45,313 bases of DNA from Streptococcus mitis. GTDB taxonomy: Bacteria; Bacillota; Bacilli; Lactobacillales; Streptococcaceae. This document shows, piece by piece, positions 8,029 to 18,275 of this stretch. The notes beneath the pieces are model-generated. The model saw only the letters and a program-made list of their open reading frames with translations, was not told the DNA's origin and searched no databases. The stretch is from the NCBI RefSeq assembly GCF_005844455.1, contig NZ_SPGF01000011.1:1-45313 (forward strand), read 5' to 3'. Every line of letters starts with the position of its first letter. Within the stretch, counting starts at the first letter, position 1. The position numbers and the translations under genes were made by a program.

Positions 8029-8634
8029 CTATCTTTTCTCGATGATTTCATCTACTGGCAAGCGGTAGCTTGGTTCCAATTTTTCGTCTGTGTAACCCAC
8101 TGTAATCAAGAGTTCTGGGCGGAAACGGTCCTCAATATCCAAAACTTCATTGACTTTTGATTTGTCAAAACCAAGGATCAAATTTGATCCAATTCCTTGG
8201 TCCGTCAATGCAAGAACCAAATTCATGGCAACTAATCCTGCATTGAGGGCTAGGTAGTCGCTGACCTGTTGTTCATTGTAACGTGCAAATTCAGCTGGCA
8301 AATTTTTCATGAAGTATTGAAGTTGCTCTTCAGAAAAGTTATTAGCACCACCAACACGGGCAATCTTACGGGCACATTTAGCAAGGTCTGTGTCTGTAAA
8401 CAAGGCAATGGTTACAGGCGCTGATGATACCTGTTCAAAGTTCGAACCGTAAGCCAATTTTGCTAGTTCGGCATTTTTCTCACGTACCACCACAAATTTC
8501 CAAGGCTGGCTGTTGTGGGCACTTGGTGCCAAGGTTGCAATTTCGATAGCCGTACGCACATCTTTTGGATCAACAGGCTTGTCAGTGAAATGCTTAGTCG
8601 CATGACGTTTTTTATTCAATTCAAGAAATTTCAT
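8029..8634 (-). CDS. Nitroreductase-family flavoprotein
   Basis: 201-residue FMN-dependent NAD(P)H oxidoreductase of the nitroreductase fold. The N-terminal FMN-phosphate region (KKRHATKHF) and the segment TLAPSAHNSQPWKFVVV (residues 34-50) are diagnostic. The natural substrate is unknown; such proteins reduce quinones or nitro compounds. It has its own promoter (8667-8695) and leads the nitroreductase-pepV unit. The start at ATG 8634 is preceded by GAAAAGGAAATC. Intact. Confidence 0.92.
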   Translation of the reverse strand: MKFLELNKKRHATKHFTDKPVDPKDVRTAIEIATLAPSAHNSQPWKFVVVREKNAELAKLAYGSNFEQVSSAPVTIALFTDTDLAKCARKIARVGGANNFSEEQLQYFMKNLPAEFARYNEQQVSDYLALNAGLVAMNLVLALTDQGIGSNLILGFDKSKVNEVLDIEDRFRPELLITVGYTDEKLEPSYRLPVDEIIEKR

Positions 8635-8666
8635 AATCGATTTCCTTTTCTAATTCTATTGCTTCC

Positions 8667-8695
8667 ATTCTACCATAATTTGAAAGAGCTTGCAG
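8667..8695 (-). promoter_or_regulatory. Promoter of nitroreductase-pepV
   Basis: Minus strand: -35 CTGCAA (8695-8690), 17-base spacer, extended -10 TGGTAGAAT with TAGAAT at 8672-8667. Confidence 0.5.
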
Positions 8696-8785
8696 ATATT
8701 TTCTATGATTAAGTTTTTTTATCACAACCATAAAAAATATATATTGGTTCATCAGGACAGTTTCTGATAAACTAGCAGATAACTT

Positions 8786-8890
8786 ATACTCTCCGAAAAT
8801 CAAATTCAAACCACGTCAGCGTCGCCTTACCGTACTCAAGTACAGCTTGCGGCTAGCTTCCTAGTTTGCTCTTTGATTTTCATTGAGCAT
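8786..8890. repeat. BOX element, A-C type without boxB
   Basis: Begins ATACTCTCCGAAAATC, contains CACGTCAGCGTCGCCTTACC and ends GCTAGCTTCCTAGTTTGCTC, CTTTGATTTTCATTGAGCAT. About 105 bases; same family as the copies at 5790 and 18071. It lies directly upstream of the amino-acid binding protein gene and is probably part of its 5' untranslated region or promoter region. Confidence 0.93.
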
Positions 8891-8910
8891 TACATCTGAA
8901 TGGAGACATT

Positions 8911-9711
8911 ATGAAAAAATTTAGCCTATTACTAGCCATCCTACCATTTTTGGTTGCCTGTGGGAATCAAGCCACACCTAAAGAGACTAGTCCTCAAAAG
9001 ACAATCGTCGTTGCTACAGCTGGTGATGTGCCACCATTTGACTACGAAGACAAGGGCAAGCTGACAGGCTTCGATATCGAAGTTCTAAAGGCAGTGGATG
9101 AAAAGCTCAGCGACTACGAGATTCAATTCCAAAGAACTGCATGGGAGAGCATCTTCCCAGGACTTGATTCCGGTCACTATCAGGCTGCAGCCAATAACTT
9201 AAGTTACACAAAAGAGCGTGCTGAAAAATACCTCTACTCACTTCCAATTTCAAACAATCCCCTCGTCCTCGTCAGCAACAAGAAAAATCCTTTGACTTCT
9301 CTTGACCAAATCGCTGGCAAAACAACACAAGAAGATACTGGAACTTCAAACGCTCAATTCATCAATAACTGGAATCAGAAACACTCTGACAATCCTGCTA
9401 CTATCGATTTTTCTGGTGAGGATATTGGAAAACGCATCCTTGACCTTGCGAACGGTGAGTTTGATTTCCTAGTTTTTGACAAGGTATCCGTTCAAAAGAT
9501 TATCAAGGATCGCGGTTTGGACCTTTCTCTTGTTGATTTACCTTCTGCTGATAGCCCCAGCAACTATATCGTTTTCTCAAGCGACCAAAAAGAGTTTAAA
9601 GAGCAATTTGATAAAGCACTCAAAGAACTCTATCAAGATGGAACCCTTGAAAAACTCAGCAACACTTATCTAGGTGGCTCTTATCTCCCAGATCAATCTC
9701 AGTTACAATAA
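8911..9711 (+). CDS. Amino-acid ABC transporter substrate-binding lipoprotein (orphan)
   Basis: Extracellular solute-binding protein (family 3, polar amino acids) anchored to the membrane. The signal peptide ends in the lipobox LVAC (Cys17). The mature part shows family signatures such as PPFDYEDKGKLTGFDIEVLKA and the C-terminal LYQDGTLEKLSNTYLGG. Length 266 residues. It is flanked by opposite-strand genes and has no permease or ATPase beside it, so it must share transporter subunits encoded elsewhere. GGAG (8900-8903) precedes the ATG. The BOX element lies just upstream and TATACT overlapping its left edge could act as a -10. A strong terminator follows. Ligand unknown. Confidence 0.93.
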   Translation: MKKFSLLLAILPFLVACGNQATPKETSPQKTIVVATAGDVPPFDYEDKGKLTGFDIEVLKAVDEKLSDYEIQFQRTAWESIFPGLDSGHYQAAANNLSYTKERAEKYLYSLPISNNPLVLVSNKKNPLTSLDQIAGKTTQEDTGTSNAQFINNWNQKHSDNPATIDFSGEDIGKRILDLANGEFDFLVFDKVSVQKIIKDRGLDLSLVDLPSADSPSNYIVFSSDQKEFKEQFDKALKELYQDGTLEKLSNTYLGGSYLPDQSQLQ

Positions 9712-9719
9712 GATATATA

Positions 9720-9750
9720 AAAGCGATTGGACTAGCCAATCGTTTTTAGT
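9720..9750 (+). terminator. Terminator of the orphan binding-protein gene
   Basis: Perfect 7-bp stem CGATTGG/CCAATCG (9724-9730, 9736-9742), 5-base loop, then TTTTTAGTTT. Confidence 0.85.
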
Positions 9751-9759
9751 TTGCATTGG

Positions 9760-10608
9760 TTATCTTAGGGAACTCTTACAAAAAATCAAAAAATTCTTCA
9801 CATCCTCTACATACCCATGCTTTTCTATTAAGCTTGCTAATAATTCCAGATTGTGTCCCTGATAGTTATCTTCACGACGTAATTCTTCATACATTTCGAT
9901 AAAGGGAAGCCCCTTGGACTTGGCCAATTCTAACTCAGCCTCGTAATCATAAGCAACTTTACGAAATTGTATATTGACCAATTCCCCATCTTCAACCTCT
10001 ATCACGGCATACTGGGCACGGTGATTTTTTAACGCCTCCCAATTAAAATAGGGCATACCAATCGAACCTGGATTGATGATTTGTTGCCCTTGACTGCCAT
10101 AACGAAGCAACTGCTTGTGAACATGACCATAGACTGCCACGTCCGTTTCCGCATCTAGCAGTTGGTCAAATTTTTCTGTATCATTCCCAACCAACAAGTC
10201 ACCTCCATAATTTTTGTCAGGTAAATTATGAGAGAGAGAAAAGCGCAGTCCCTCAATTTCTTTCTTTTCCAGCAAAGGCAAGCTTCGTAGCCAGACAATC
10301 GTTGCAGGATCCATTCGCTCCATCAAAAACTGGGTCATGCGCATTGACTGGATTTCTTTCGGATGTTCCAAACCATATTCGCCATCCAAGGCCTCAAGGA
10401 CACGATCATCCCAATTGCCTCGAACACTGGCTGTGATAGGAAGGTCCTTTAGTAGGGCTACCAAGTCATTTGCACCTGGACCAGGAAGAAAAATATCTCC
10501 CAGAAGCCAGTATTCACTGACTCCTTGATTTTTAGCATCTGCAATCACTGCTTCTAGCGCCGTCGCATTGCCATGAATATCTGATAAAATTGCGATTTTA
10601 TGATTCAT
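9760..10608 (-). CDS. Calcineurin-like metallophosphoesterase
   Basis: 282-residue YfcE/MJ0936-like phosphoesterase with the binuclear metal motifs DIHGN (Asp10, His12), GDIF (Asp38), GNWDD (64-68) and YGHVHK. The usual His of GNHD/E is replaced by Trp, a known variant in this subgroup. Substrate unknown; family members hydrolyse phosphodiesters or phosphomonoesters. ATG 10608 overlaps the 3' end of uvrC by 11 bases, so it is probably translated from the uvrC transcript. Intact. Confidence 0.9.
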   Translation of the reverse strand: MNHKIAILSDIHGNATALEAVIADAKNQGVSEYWLLGDIFLPGPGANDLVALLKDLPITASVRGNWDDRVLEALDGEYGLEHPKEIQSMRMTQFLMERMDPATIVWLRSLPLLEKKEIEGLRFSLSHNLPDKNYGGDLLVGNDTEKFDQLLDAETDVAVYGHVHKQLLRYGSQGQQIINPGSIGMPYFNWEALKNHRAQYAVIEVEDGELVNIQFRKVAYDYEAELELAKSKGLPFIEMYEELRREDNYQGHNLELLASLIEKHGYVEDVKNFLIFCKSSLR

Positions 10609-12445
10609 TGTGGTTTCCTTCCGTTTGATAATCTACTCTTTCTTCCGCCACTTGAGGCAAGACTTCTGCCTCCTGCGGGTTCAACTTCCTCTGCACTGCT
10701 TCTGCGACCGCTCTAGGCACTCCAACTTCAACAATATCATCCACACTGGCTTCCTTGATTTTGGTCAGAGACTTGAAATGCTTCATGAGATTTTGCTTGC
10801 GTTTAGGTCCCAAACCTTCAATTCCATCCAGTTGTGAAGAAAAGGAGTTTTTCGAGCGCAGTTGGCGGTGAAAGGTGATGGCAAAGCGGTGGACCTCATC
10901 TTGGATGCGTTGAAGGAGGAAAAATTCTTGAGAATTGCGAGACAACTCCACCACCTCAAGAGGATCTCCAAAGAGCAATTCATGGGTTTGGTGCTTATCA
11001 TTCTTTTGCAAACCTGCAATTGGAATATCCAAGCCTAGCTCCTCTTGGATGACTTGCTTAGCAATATTGACCTGACCTTGCCCCCCATCAATGACAATCA
11101 AATCTGGAGGAGTCAAACCCTCACGCTGAACTCGACCATAGCGTCTGCGGATAACTTCTCTCATACTGGCATAATCATCTGGACCGACAACCGTTTTTAT
11201 CTTGTACTTACGATAATCTTTTTTACTTGGTTTGCCATTAACAAAGACCACCATGGCTGAAACAGGACTGGTTCCCATGATATTGGAGTTATCAAAGGAT
11301 TCGATACGGACTGGAGTCGGGATTTGGAGCAAGCGTCCTAGATTTTCAATAGCTCCTTGTGTCTTTTCGACAGATTTCTCCAGCAGGTTGAATTTCTGCT
11401 CTAAGCTGACACGGGCATTTTTTATGGCTAGATTGACCAGCTGTTTTTTCTCTCCACGTTGGGGTTTGAGAATCTTGGTATCCACCAAAGCCTTAACTGC
11501 TTCTTCATCAATATCCTGCGGAATCAGTACCTCATTGGGAACCAGGTGAGATTTTTCTTGATAAAATTGTCCCACATAGGTCAAAAAATCCTCATCCGGA
11601 TCATTATAGTAAGGGAAAAGATTGACATCACGTTCAATCAGTTTCCCCTGACGAACGAAGAAAACCTGAACACACATCCAGCCCTTGTCCACATAGTAGC
11701 CAAAGACATCGCGATTTTGGAGATCTTTAGACATGACCAGTTGCTTGGTCCGAAGCGTTCCAATAGCCTGAATCAGGTCACGATATTCCGCCGCACGTTC
11801 AAATTCCATAGTCTGAGCTGCTGCAGCCATTTTCACCTTGAGCTCATCGATGATTTTGTCATCCTGTCCCTTTAGGAAATCAGAAACCTCCTGAGCCATA
11901 GACTTGAAATAGTCCTCATCCTTCTTACAGATGGTATGGGCCATACATTGACCGATATGGTAGTAAAAACAGACCTTAGAAGGTGGATTGGTACACTTGC
12001 GAAAAGGGAAAATCCGATCCAGTAGTCGCTTAATTTCATTGGCTGCCCCCACATCTGGATAAGGGCCAAAATAAAGACCACCGTCCTTTTTGACCTGACG
12101 AGTGATAATCAAACGAGGATAGCGCTCATTGGTGATTTTGATGAAGGGATAGGACTTATCATCCTTGAGCATGATATTGTATTTAGGCTTATTTTCCTTG
12201 ATGAGGTTGATTTCTAGGAGAAGTGCCTCAATATTAGACTCCGTAACAATAAATTCAAAATCTACAATCTCAGACACCAAGGCCTCTGTCTTGGTATCAT
12301 GACTCCCACGGAAATAGGATCGCACGCGGTTGCGCAGATTTTTTGCCTTTCCTACATAGATAATGGTGCCGTTTTTATCCTTGTGAATGTAACAACCAGG
12401 GCTGGTCGGCAAGAGCTCTAGTTTTGATTTAATCAAGTTATTCAT
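10598..12445 (-). CDS. uvrC: Excinuclease ABC subunit C
   Basis: Nuclease subunit of nucleotide excision repair; it makes both incisions around a lesion handed over by UvrA and UvrB. Domain order: GIY-YIG nuclease at about residues 12-95 ([20 protein letters not shown]), a four-Cys region near 150-175, the UvrB-binding UVR motif near 195-230, the C-terminal RNase H-like nuclease starting at [16 protein letters not shown], and tandem helix-hairpin-helix motifs ([17 protein letters not shown]). 615 residues is the normal length. It overlaps the downstream metallophosphoesterase. Intact. Confidence 0.98.
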   Translation of the reverse strand: MNNLIKSKLELLPTSPGCYIHKDKNGTIIYVGKAKNLRNRVRSYFRGSHDTKTEALVSEIVDFEFIVTESNIEALLLEINLIKENKPKYNIMLKDDKSYPFIKITNERYPRLIITRQVKKDGGLYFGPYPDVGAANEIKRLLDRIFPFRKCTNPPSKVCFYYHIGQCMAHTICKKDEDYFKSMAQEVSDFLKGQDDKIIDELKVKMAAAAQTMEFERAAEYRDLIQAIGTLRTKQLVMSKDLQNRDVFGYYVDKGWMCVQVFFVRQGKLIERDVNLFPYYNDPDEDFLTYVGQFYQEKSHLVPNEVLIPQDIDEEAVKALVDTKILKPQRGEKKQLVNLAIKNARVSLEQKFNLLEKSVEKTQGAIENLGRLLQIPTPVRIESFDNSNIMGTSPVSAMVVFVNGKPSKKDYRKYKIKTVVGPDDYASMREVIRRRYGRVQREGLTPPDLIVIDGGQGQVNIAKQVIQEELGLDIPIAGLQKNDKHQTHELLFGDPLEVVELSRNSQEFFLLQRIQDEVHRFAITFHRQLRSKNSFSSQLDGIEGLGPKRKQNLMKHFKSLTKIKEASVDDIVEVGVPRAVAEAVQRKLNPQEAEVLPQVAEERVDYQTEGNHNES

Positions 12446-12483
12446 AGTTCAATTATAGCAAAAAAGTAGGGAAAGATTGTTCC

Positions 12484-12907
12484 CTACTCACTAGTCTCAT
12501 ATATTTTTCGGAGGTTTGCGACATCCTCTTCCTGGATACCATAAAAAGAACCTGCCGGTTGCATCACAGACTTCTCATCTGTATGGTCCAAGCCAATAGC
12601 ATGCCCCAACTCATGTTCTGCCGTATGGACAATGCGCTCATAGGAATAGCCATGTCTGGATTGGACAAATAATAGTGATTCAGACGCACCGTTACAGACA
12701 AGAATTGCCCTGTTAAGAGATTGGTCAATGCTTTGTTGACCAATCTTTACCGACCGCTCTGCCTGCTTCAGCGCTCCTTGGAAATCCCCGTTCAGATACC
12801 AAAGAAATCCAAAAGCAAGAGTGCATAAAAACAAAACAATCCAAACCAAGCGCCAAAACAAACGCCAAACAAAAGAAAGCCCCTATCAAACGAAAAAGCC
12901 AGCGCAT
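12484..12907 (-). pseudogene. Decayed matrixin-type zinc metalloprotease
   Basis: The 3' part encodes a zincin signature HELGHAIGLDH followed by SVMQP (Met-turn), typical of matrixin-like proteases; an N-terminal hydrophobic helix suggests a membrane-anchored protein. Three lesions are visible. (1) The start MRWLFRLIG (ATG 12907, preceded by GGTGGAGAGG) is thrown out of frame at the GGGG run 12883-12880; removing one G gives a continuous IGLSFVWRLFWRLVWIVLFL. (2) Around 12720-12735 the frame jumps: after GQQSIDQ the other frame reads TNLLTGQFLSVTVRLNHYY, so a large internal piece seems lost. (3) At about 12652-12655 one base is missing; restoring it joins LSNPD to YGYSYERIVHTAEHELGH. Several independent defects make a true pseudogene much more likely than a base-call error. 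Confidence 0.8.
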
Positions 12908-12985
12908 GCCTCTCCACCTTTCTAGCAAATAAAGACTATTTTACTAAAATAAGCTGAAAGAAAGCTAAATACTGGCTTTTTCATC

Positions 12986-14152
12986 TTAACGTCCTAATAT
13001 TTTTTTGAATAACTGAATAGCTTTGTATTTTAAAGGCGATGGATGATAACGGAAAGTTCCTGCTTTACGTACAATATAGCCATTAAAATTTTGTTTAAAA
13101 CGCAAAACGCCATCACTACCATCAAAAATCCCTTGAATCCCTAGGAAGTTGTATTGATGGATGTTTCGTTGCATTGTCTGCTTCATCGCATGATATTGAA
13201 GTAAAAATGGAGCTGAGAACTTCTGATACTCTGCGTACGACCCTCCAAACAAGTAGGTTGCCTCTGTATTTGTGTAGATTATTAAAGCACAAGCTAGAGC
13301 AACATTGCCAGACTCACTATCCAAGCTAGTTAGAAAATCTTTTTTCTTTTGCAAGGCTTGATATTGCTGATGAAATTGTTTCGACTTCTTGTCAAGACTA
13401 GCCATCTTCACATTTAAAGCATCTATGGACTGTTGCGGATTGACTTCAGCAATTAGGAAATCCGCCTTATCTCCAAACATATCATACAATTTAAAGTAAT
13501 AATCTAAATTCTTATCCTCAAAACCTTGTCTTTTACCTGTTTCTTCAATAATTTTTTTGAACGTTGGAATTTCTTCCCGTTCTGCATTTCGAATAAGAAG
13601 ATTAAAATCAAAGGCTGAATGAATGTTGCGAATACTATTTTTATTAAAGGATTTCAATAAGGAAACAGCATCATAATCTTGCAAATCTTTGATGTAATGC
13701 CAGCTGACTTCTCCACCTGGATAACCTGTTGTCAATCCATCAAATTGATAACCTAAATCAGTCAAACCTTGAATAATACTTTTTTTCTCAGTATCTATTG
13801 GATTACCTTCACTATCAAAAGTTTGATAAGTTTCATAAGGTTTTACAAGCAACTCTAATACACCATTTTGCTTGGCATATTCTTTTAACTCTTCATAAAA
13901 AACTGGAAGAGCATCTTGTTGGGTATAAATCGGCCCCGAATTGATCTCCATATGCAGGCCACCCAGCATGGGCAAGCTATAAACCAGAGCTGCAACTTGA
14001 ATTTCTCCTTCTTGTTTCAAAGCAAGATAAACAATTCGAGCCCCTCTTTTTTCTAACAAGTCCCCCATTTGGACAGATTGCATAAAGGAACGAGAAGAAA
14101 CCTGGTCAGAATAAGTACGAAACTCTTCTTTCGTGAGTGTAGTTAGTGCCAT
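12986..14152 (-). CDS. murN: MurN, alanyltransferase of branched peptidoglycan stem peptides
   Basis: FemABX-family aminoacyl-tRNA-dependent transferase. In pneumococcus MurN adds the second residue (Ala) of the dipeptide branch on lipid II after MurM. The protein (388 residues) has two GNAT-like halves; a coiled-coil insertion (around residues 240-270, NVKMASLDKKSKQFHQQYQA) inserted in the second half matches the tRNA-binding helical arm of Fem proteins. It begins 4 bases after murM, so both share a transcript. A Lys/Arg-rich C-terminus ends LFKKILGR. Identification rests on family features and its place next to murM and estA. Intact. Confidence 0.92.
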   Translation of the reverse strand: MALTTLTKEEFRTYSDQVSSRSFMQSVQMGDLLEKRGARIVYLALKQEGEIQVAALVYSLPMLGGLHMEINSGPIYTQQDALPVFYEELKEYAKQNGVLELLVKPYETYQTFDSEGNPIDTEKKSIIQGLTDLGYQFDGLTTGYPGGEVSWHYIKDLQDYDAVSLLKSFNKNSIRNIHSAFDFNLLIRNAEREEIPTFKKIIEETGKRQGFEDKNLDYYFKLYDMFGDKADFLIAEVNPQQSIDALNVKMASLDKKSKQFHQQYQALQKKKDFLTSLDSESGNVALACALIIYTNTEATYLFGGSYAEYQKFSAPFLLQYHAMKQTMQRNIHQYNFLGIQGIFDGSDGVLRFKQNFNGYIVRKAGTFRYHPSPLKYKAIQLFKKILGR

Positions 14153-14156
14153 ATAC

Positions 14157-15377
14157 TTACTTTCTATGTTTTTTTCTTAATGTTTTACGGCAATCAAGAG
14201 CCAGCCTTAACAGAGGATAGAGAGGATGGGTAGGCATTGTAAATTCACCCAAATATTCTTCAATCGTTGGATTAAATTTTTCCTTAAAATGATAAAGTCC
14301 ACCATTGAGAGAGTTTTCAACACCACCTAAATTTTGCCACAACATACCTCGCTCAAAGGCATAGTGAGCCGTTTCATACCAAGTTAAAATCGGTGCATTA
14401 TAACGTTTAAAAGCATCATCCATACCAGCATATAGATTGACAGAGGTATTACCAAATTCCAAACTCAAAGCAGCTGCTAAGGGAACTCTTGCTTGACCTG
14501 CATCCATATATTCCTGCAGGAAAGTCAATTCCTCTAACAAACGTTCTTTTTCCTTCTTCTGCGCTTCTACTTTTGAAGTTCGAGTAGACTCAGTAAAGGT
14601 CTCTTCTAAGGCTCTATTTTTCGCTAACTGTTCTTCTAATTCTTGCGAACGTTTAGAGACATCCAAGGTTGCCAACGTGATGTAAGCCTTGTCCTTAAAA
14701 TTATCTAACAACTTTTTATAATAGGCTTCATTCCTCAGATGAATCTCTTTCCGCTTCTCGGTTTTTTTCATCAAAAAGGAAAAAGGATCTAATAATTCAG
14801 TTCCACCAAATTGAATCTCTACTCCCTTATTTCGCGCTGTTCGAATAGCCTGTTTTGTTGACTTAGAAAGTTTATCTTCTTCAAAATTTTCCTTGTATAT
14901 TTTCGCCTGAATACGAGGTTGAATGGTGTCTCCCATTTCCTCCGTTTTTCCTGACCACCTTACCCCCATTTGTTGCAAACTATCAATAATAACCAGATTT
15001 TCAGGAAATTCTGTTTTTTCCTGATTAATTAAACTTTGAGACAGGCAAATACTTGGGTCAAAAGTCACAAAAATAGCTCTCTTGCTACGAGCATAAGACT
15101 TAATGGACTGAATGACAAAACTCAAGAGTTCCGTATCCCCATAATCCAATATAGGTCCTCTTGGGATGTAAAACATTTTATAGCCTAGCGGAAGAGTTCT
15201 AATCAAAATACTAGCTGTCGCCAGTAATTTTTCTTCCCTGTAGACACCAAACCTCTCATGTTGCCAATCAGACTTAACTTCTTCCCAAGCACTACTTTGT
15301 AATACATTAGCTAATTCATGTTCTTTAACAAACTGATCATACTCTAATGTGGGAATGCCAATTTGATAACGGTACAT
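14157..15377 (-). CDS. murM: MurM, serine/alanine-adding transferase on lipid II
   Basis: FemABX-family ligase that uses charged tRNA to add Ser or Ala to the stem-peptide lysine of lipid II, giving branched muropeptides; mosaic murM alleles raise penicillin resistance in pneumococci. 406 residues as expected. A long charged coiled-coil arm spans about residues 240-290 (RSQELEEQLAKNRALEETF onward), and the C-terminus is the typical basic CRKTLRKKHRK. murN follows after 4 bases. A weak promoter candidate lies at 15411-15438. Whether this allele is resistance-associated cannot be told without alignment. Confidence 0.94.
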   Translation of the reverse strand: MYRYQIGIPTLEYDQFVKEHELANVLQSSAWEEVKSDWQHERFGVYREEKLLATASILIRTLPLGYKMFYIPRGPILDYGDTELLSFVIQSIKSYARSKRAIFVTFDPSICLSQSLINQEKTEFPENLVIIDSLQQMGVRWSGKTEEMGDTIQPRIQAKIYKENFEEDKLSKSTKQAIRTARNKGVEIQFGGTELLDPFSFLMKKTEKRKEIHLRNEAYYKKLLDNFKDKAYITLATLDVSKRSQELEEQLAKNRALEETFTESTRTSKVEAQKKEKERLLEELTFLQEYMDAGQARVPLAAALSLEFGNTSVNLYAGMDDAFKRYNAPILTWYETAHYAFERGMLWQNLGGVENSLNGGLYHFKEKFNPTIEEYLGEFTMPTHPLYPLLRLALDCRKTLRKKHRK

Positions 15378-15410
15378 TTCCTACTCTCTTTCTTCCAGTA
15401 TCTTATTACT

Positions 15411-15438
15411 ATTTTACTACTTTCGTTTGAAAAGTCTA
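15411..15438 (-). promoter_or_regulatory. Possible murMN promoter
   Basis: Minus strand: -35-like TAGACT (15438-15433), 16-base spacer, -10-like TAAAAT (15416-15411), 34 bases before murM. Read-through from estA is also possible. Confidence 0.35.
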
Positions 15439-15486
15439 GTGAAAACATATTTTATTTTAGTTCTACCCCCTATGCTGAAGTTCAAA

Positions 15487-16278
<792 letters not shown>

Positions 16279-16292
16279 CTATTTTCCGATAA

Positions 16293-16313
16293 GAAAAAGC
16301 CGAAATTCGACTT
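16293..16313 (-). terminator. Weak terminator between the RNase J2 gene and estA
   Basis: Minus strand: AAGTCGA (16313-16307) pairs with TCGGCTT (16303-16297) with one G-U, followed by TTTC. A small hairpin, possibly giving partial read-through into estA. Confidence 0.35.
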
Positions 16314-16334
16314 TCCCTCTGTTTATTTCAACGA

Positions 16335-17996
16335 TTATTTTGCTTCCATGACTACTGGTAAAATAGCTGGGCGACGTTTGGTTTGATCAAAGAGGTACTT
16401 GGTCAAATTGTCACGAACCTTCCCTTTGAGATCTGCCCAGTCAAAGTCATCCCCTTGAAGATACTCTTCTACCGTTTGGTTAATCAATTCGGAACTTTCA
16501 CGGAGAATGTCGCGACTTTTCTTAAGGTAGATAAATCCACGCGTATGAACACGAGCCTTAGCCACAATCTTCTTCTCACGACGGTTAACAGTGATAGCCA
16601 CGATAAAGATTCCATCCTCTGACAAGACCTTACGGTCGCGAAGAACGACATTCCCAACATCACCAATGGCATTTCCATCAATCATGACATCGCCTGCAGA
16701 AACTGCTCCAGCTGGGACGAAGTCTCCATGTTCATAGGACATGATCGTTCCCTTTTTAGGGATGAAAATGCGCTCTGGCAACATTCCAACTGCCATGGCA
16801 GCCTTGGCATGCGCATCCAACTCACGATACTCCCCTTGTACAGGGAAAAGATATTTCGGTTGCAAAAGATTGATCATCAACTGCAAATCACGCGCATTTC
16901 CGTGCCCTGATACTCGCAAACTCTGGGTAATGAGTTTTACCACACCACCAGCTTGGTAAATCATATTTTCAACGCGAGCCACAACTGCTTCTTTGGCGGT
17001 GGATGGAGTTGTTACAATATAAACCAAGTCCCCATCCTTGATTTCTACATAACGGTGGCGCCCAACGGACATCTTGCGAAGTCCATTGATGGGTTCACCC
17101 ATACGACCAGTCTCTAAGATAATCAACTCATGGTCTTCGAAACGAGACATTTCTTTTGGTTTGATCAAGAGACTTTCATTAGCTAGAGATAATTTTTTGA
17201 GACGAATCGCTGTACGGACGATATTTTCAACATCAAATCCAGTCAAAACGACTCGGCGGCCAGTCTCCGCAGCTGCATCAAAAACCTGCTGGATACGAGA
17301 AAGGTTGCTGGCAACCGCTGCAACGATGATACGACCGTCCCAGTCAGCGATAGTTTGGGTAATTTCATCCCCAACTTCACTCTCGCTCGCCACCTGGATA
17401 TTGCTGTCTGCATTTGCAGAATCACTGAGAAGTGCCAAGACACCATCACGGCCGATTTCGGCTAAACGCGCAAAATCCGTCGCATAGGATTCACTAGCCG
17501 TCTGGTCAAATTTGAAGTCGCCTGTGTAAACAATGTTCCCTTTTGGTGTTTTTAACACAACTCCCAGACTTTCTGGGATAGAGTGGGTCGTACGGAAGAA
17601 GGAAACTACAGTCCCTCCAAAATCAATCTCCGTATTCTCATCAATGACATGGAAATCATTGAATTTCTTAACCGTATCATTTCCTTTGACAAAGAGTTTG
17701 GCCAACTCAATGGTCAACTCAGACCCAAATACAGGTACCTTGGCTTCAGCCAAGAGATAAGGAAGAGCACCAATGGCATCCGCATGGCCGTGGGTCAAGA
17801 AAACCCCAGCGATACGGTCGCTATTTTCAAAAAGGTAGTCCATATTTGGAATAACGACATCCACCCCTAGTTGTTCATTTTCAGGATATTTCAGACCTGC
17901 ATCCAAAACGAAAATAGATCCATCGATTTCAGCGATATACATATTTTTCCCATTTTCACGTACACCACCAAGTGTTGTTAAACTGATATTACTCAT
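16335..17996 (-). CDS. rnjB: Ribonuclease J2-type protein
   Basis: Beta-CASP metallo-beta-lactamase RNase, 553 residues. RNase J proteins process and degrade mRNA as 5'-3' exo- and endonucleases. The family core is present: LTHGHADAIGALPYL (residues 67-81), VYTGDFKFD, LLSDSANAD and the C-terminal region. The metal motif reads HGHADA where active RNase J1 has HGHxDH, so one metal ligand is missing (Ala74). This is typical of the J2 paralogue, which has little exonuclease activity and works as partner of J1. The J2 assignment is inference from this residue and from gene context. The start ATG 17996 is preceded by CGGAGG. Confidence 0.88.
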   Translation of the reverse strand: MSNISLTTLGGVRENGKNMYIAEIDGSIFVLDAGLKYPENEQLGVDVVIPNMDYLFENSDRIAGVFLTHGHADAIGALPYLLAEAKVPVFGSELTIELAKLFVKGNDTVKKFNDFHVIDENTEIDFGGTVVSFFRTTHSIPESLGVVLKTPKGNIVYTGDFKFDQTASESYATDFARLAEIGRDGVLALLSDSANADSNIQVASESEVGDEITQTIADWDGRIIVAAVASNLSRIQQVFDAAAETGRRVVLTGFDVENIVRTAIRLKKLSLANESLLIKPKEMSRFEDHELIILETGRMGEPINGLRKMSVGRHRYVEIKDGDLVYIVTTPSTAKEAVVARVENMIYQAGGVVKLITQSLRVSGHGNARDLQLMINLLQPKYLFPVQGEYRELDAHAKAAMAVGMLPERIFIPKKGTIMSYEHGDFVPAGAVSAGDVMIDGNAIGDVGNVVLRDRKVLSEDGIFIVAITVNRREKKIVAKARVHTRGFIYLKKSRDILRESSELINQTVEEYLQGDDFDWADLKGKVRDNLTKYLFDQTKRRPAILPVVMEAK

Positions 17997-18070
17997 TTTT
18001 CCTCCGAAAGCTTAGTTTATCTTGATTATAGGGTTTCTTACCCTTTTATTCTAAAAGCACTATTACTTTT

Positions 18071-18176
18071 ATACTCTTCGAAAATCAAATTCAAACCACG
18101 TCAGCTTCGCCTTGCCGTACTCAAGTACAGCCTGCGGCTAGCTTCCTAGTTTGCTCTCTGATTTTCATTGAGTATT
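18071..18176. repeat. BOX element, A-C type without boxB
   Basis: ATACTCTTCGAAAATC at the left end, ACGTCAGCTTCGCCTTGCCG in boxA, then GCCTGCGGCTAGCTTCCTAG and a right end ATTTTCATTGAGTATT. It is nearly identical in build to the copy at 8786. It lies between recJ and the RNase J2 gene. Confidence 0.95.
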
Positions 18177-18236
18177 AGCCGAATCTTTTCCTACCATTAT
18201 ACCATTTTTTTGATGATTTTCAAAATGAAGATTTGT

Positions 18237-18265
18237 TTTCAAAAAAGAGCTGGTTGCCCAACTCT
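18237..18265 (-). terminator. Terminator of recJ
   Basis: Minus strand: AGAGTTGG GCAA CCAGCTCT (one G-U pair) followed directly by TTTTTTG. Confidence 0.75.
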
Positions 18266-18275
18266 TTCCAATCTG

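Noticed and set aside
5790..8890. Repeated sequences at 5790, 8786 and 18071 as CRISPR repeats
   Set aside because: They are kilobases apart, about 100-200 bases long and match BOX elements.
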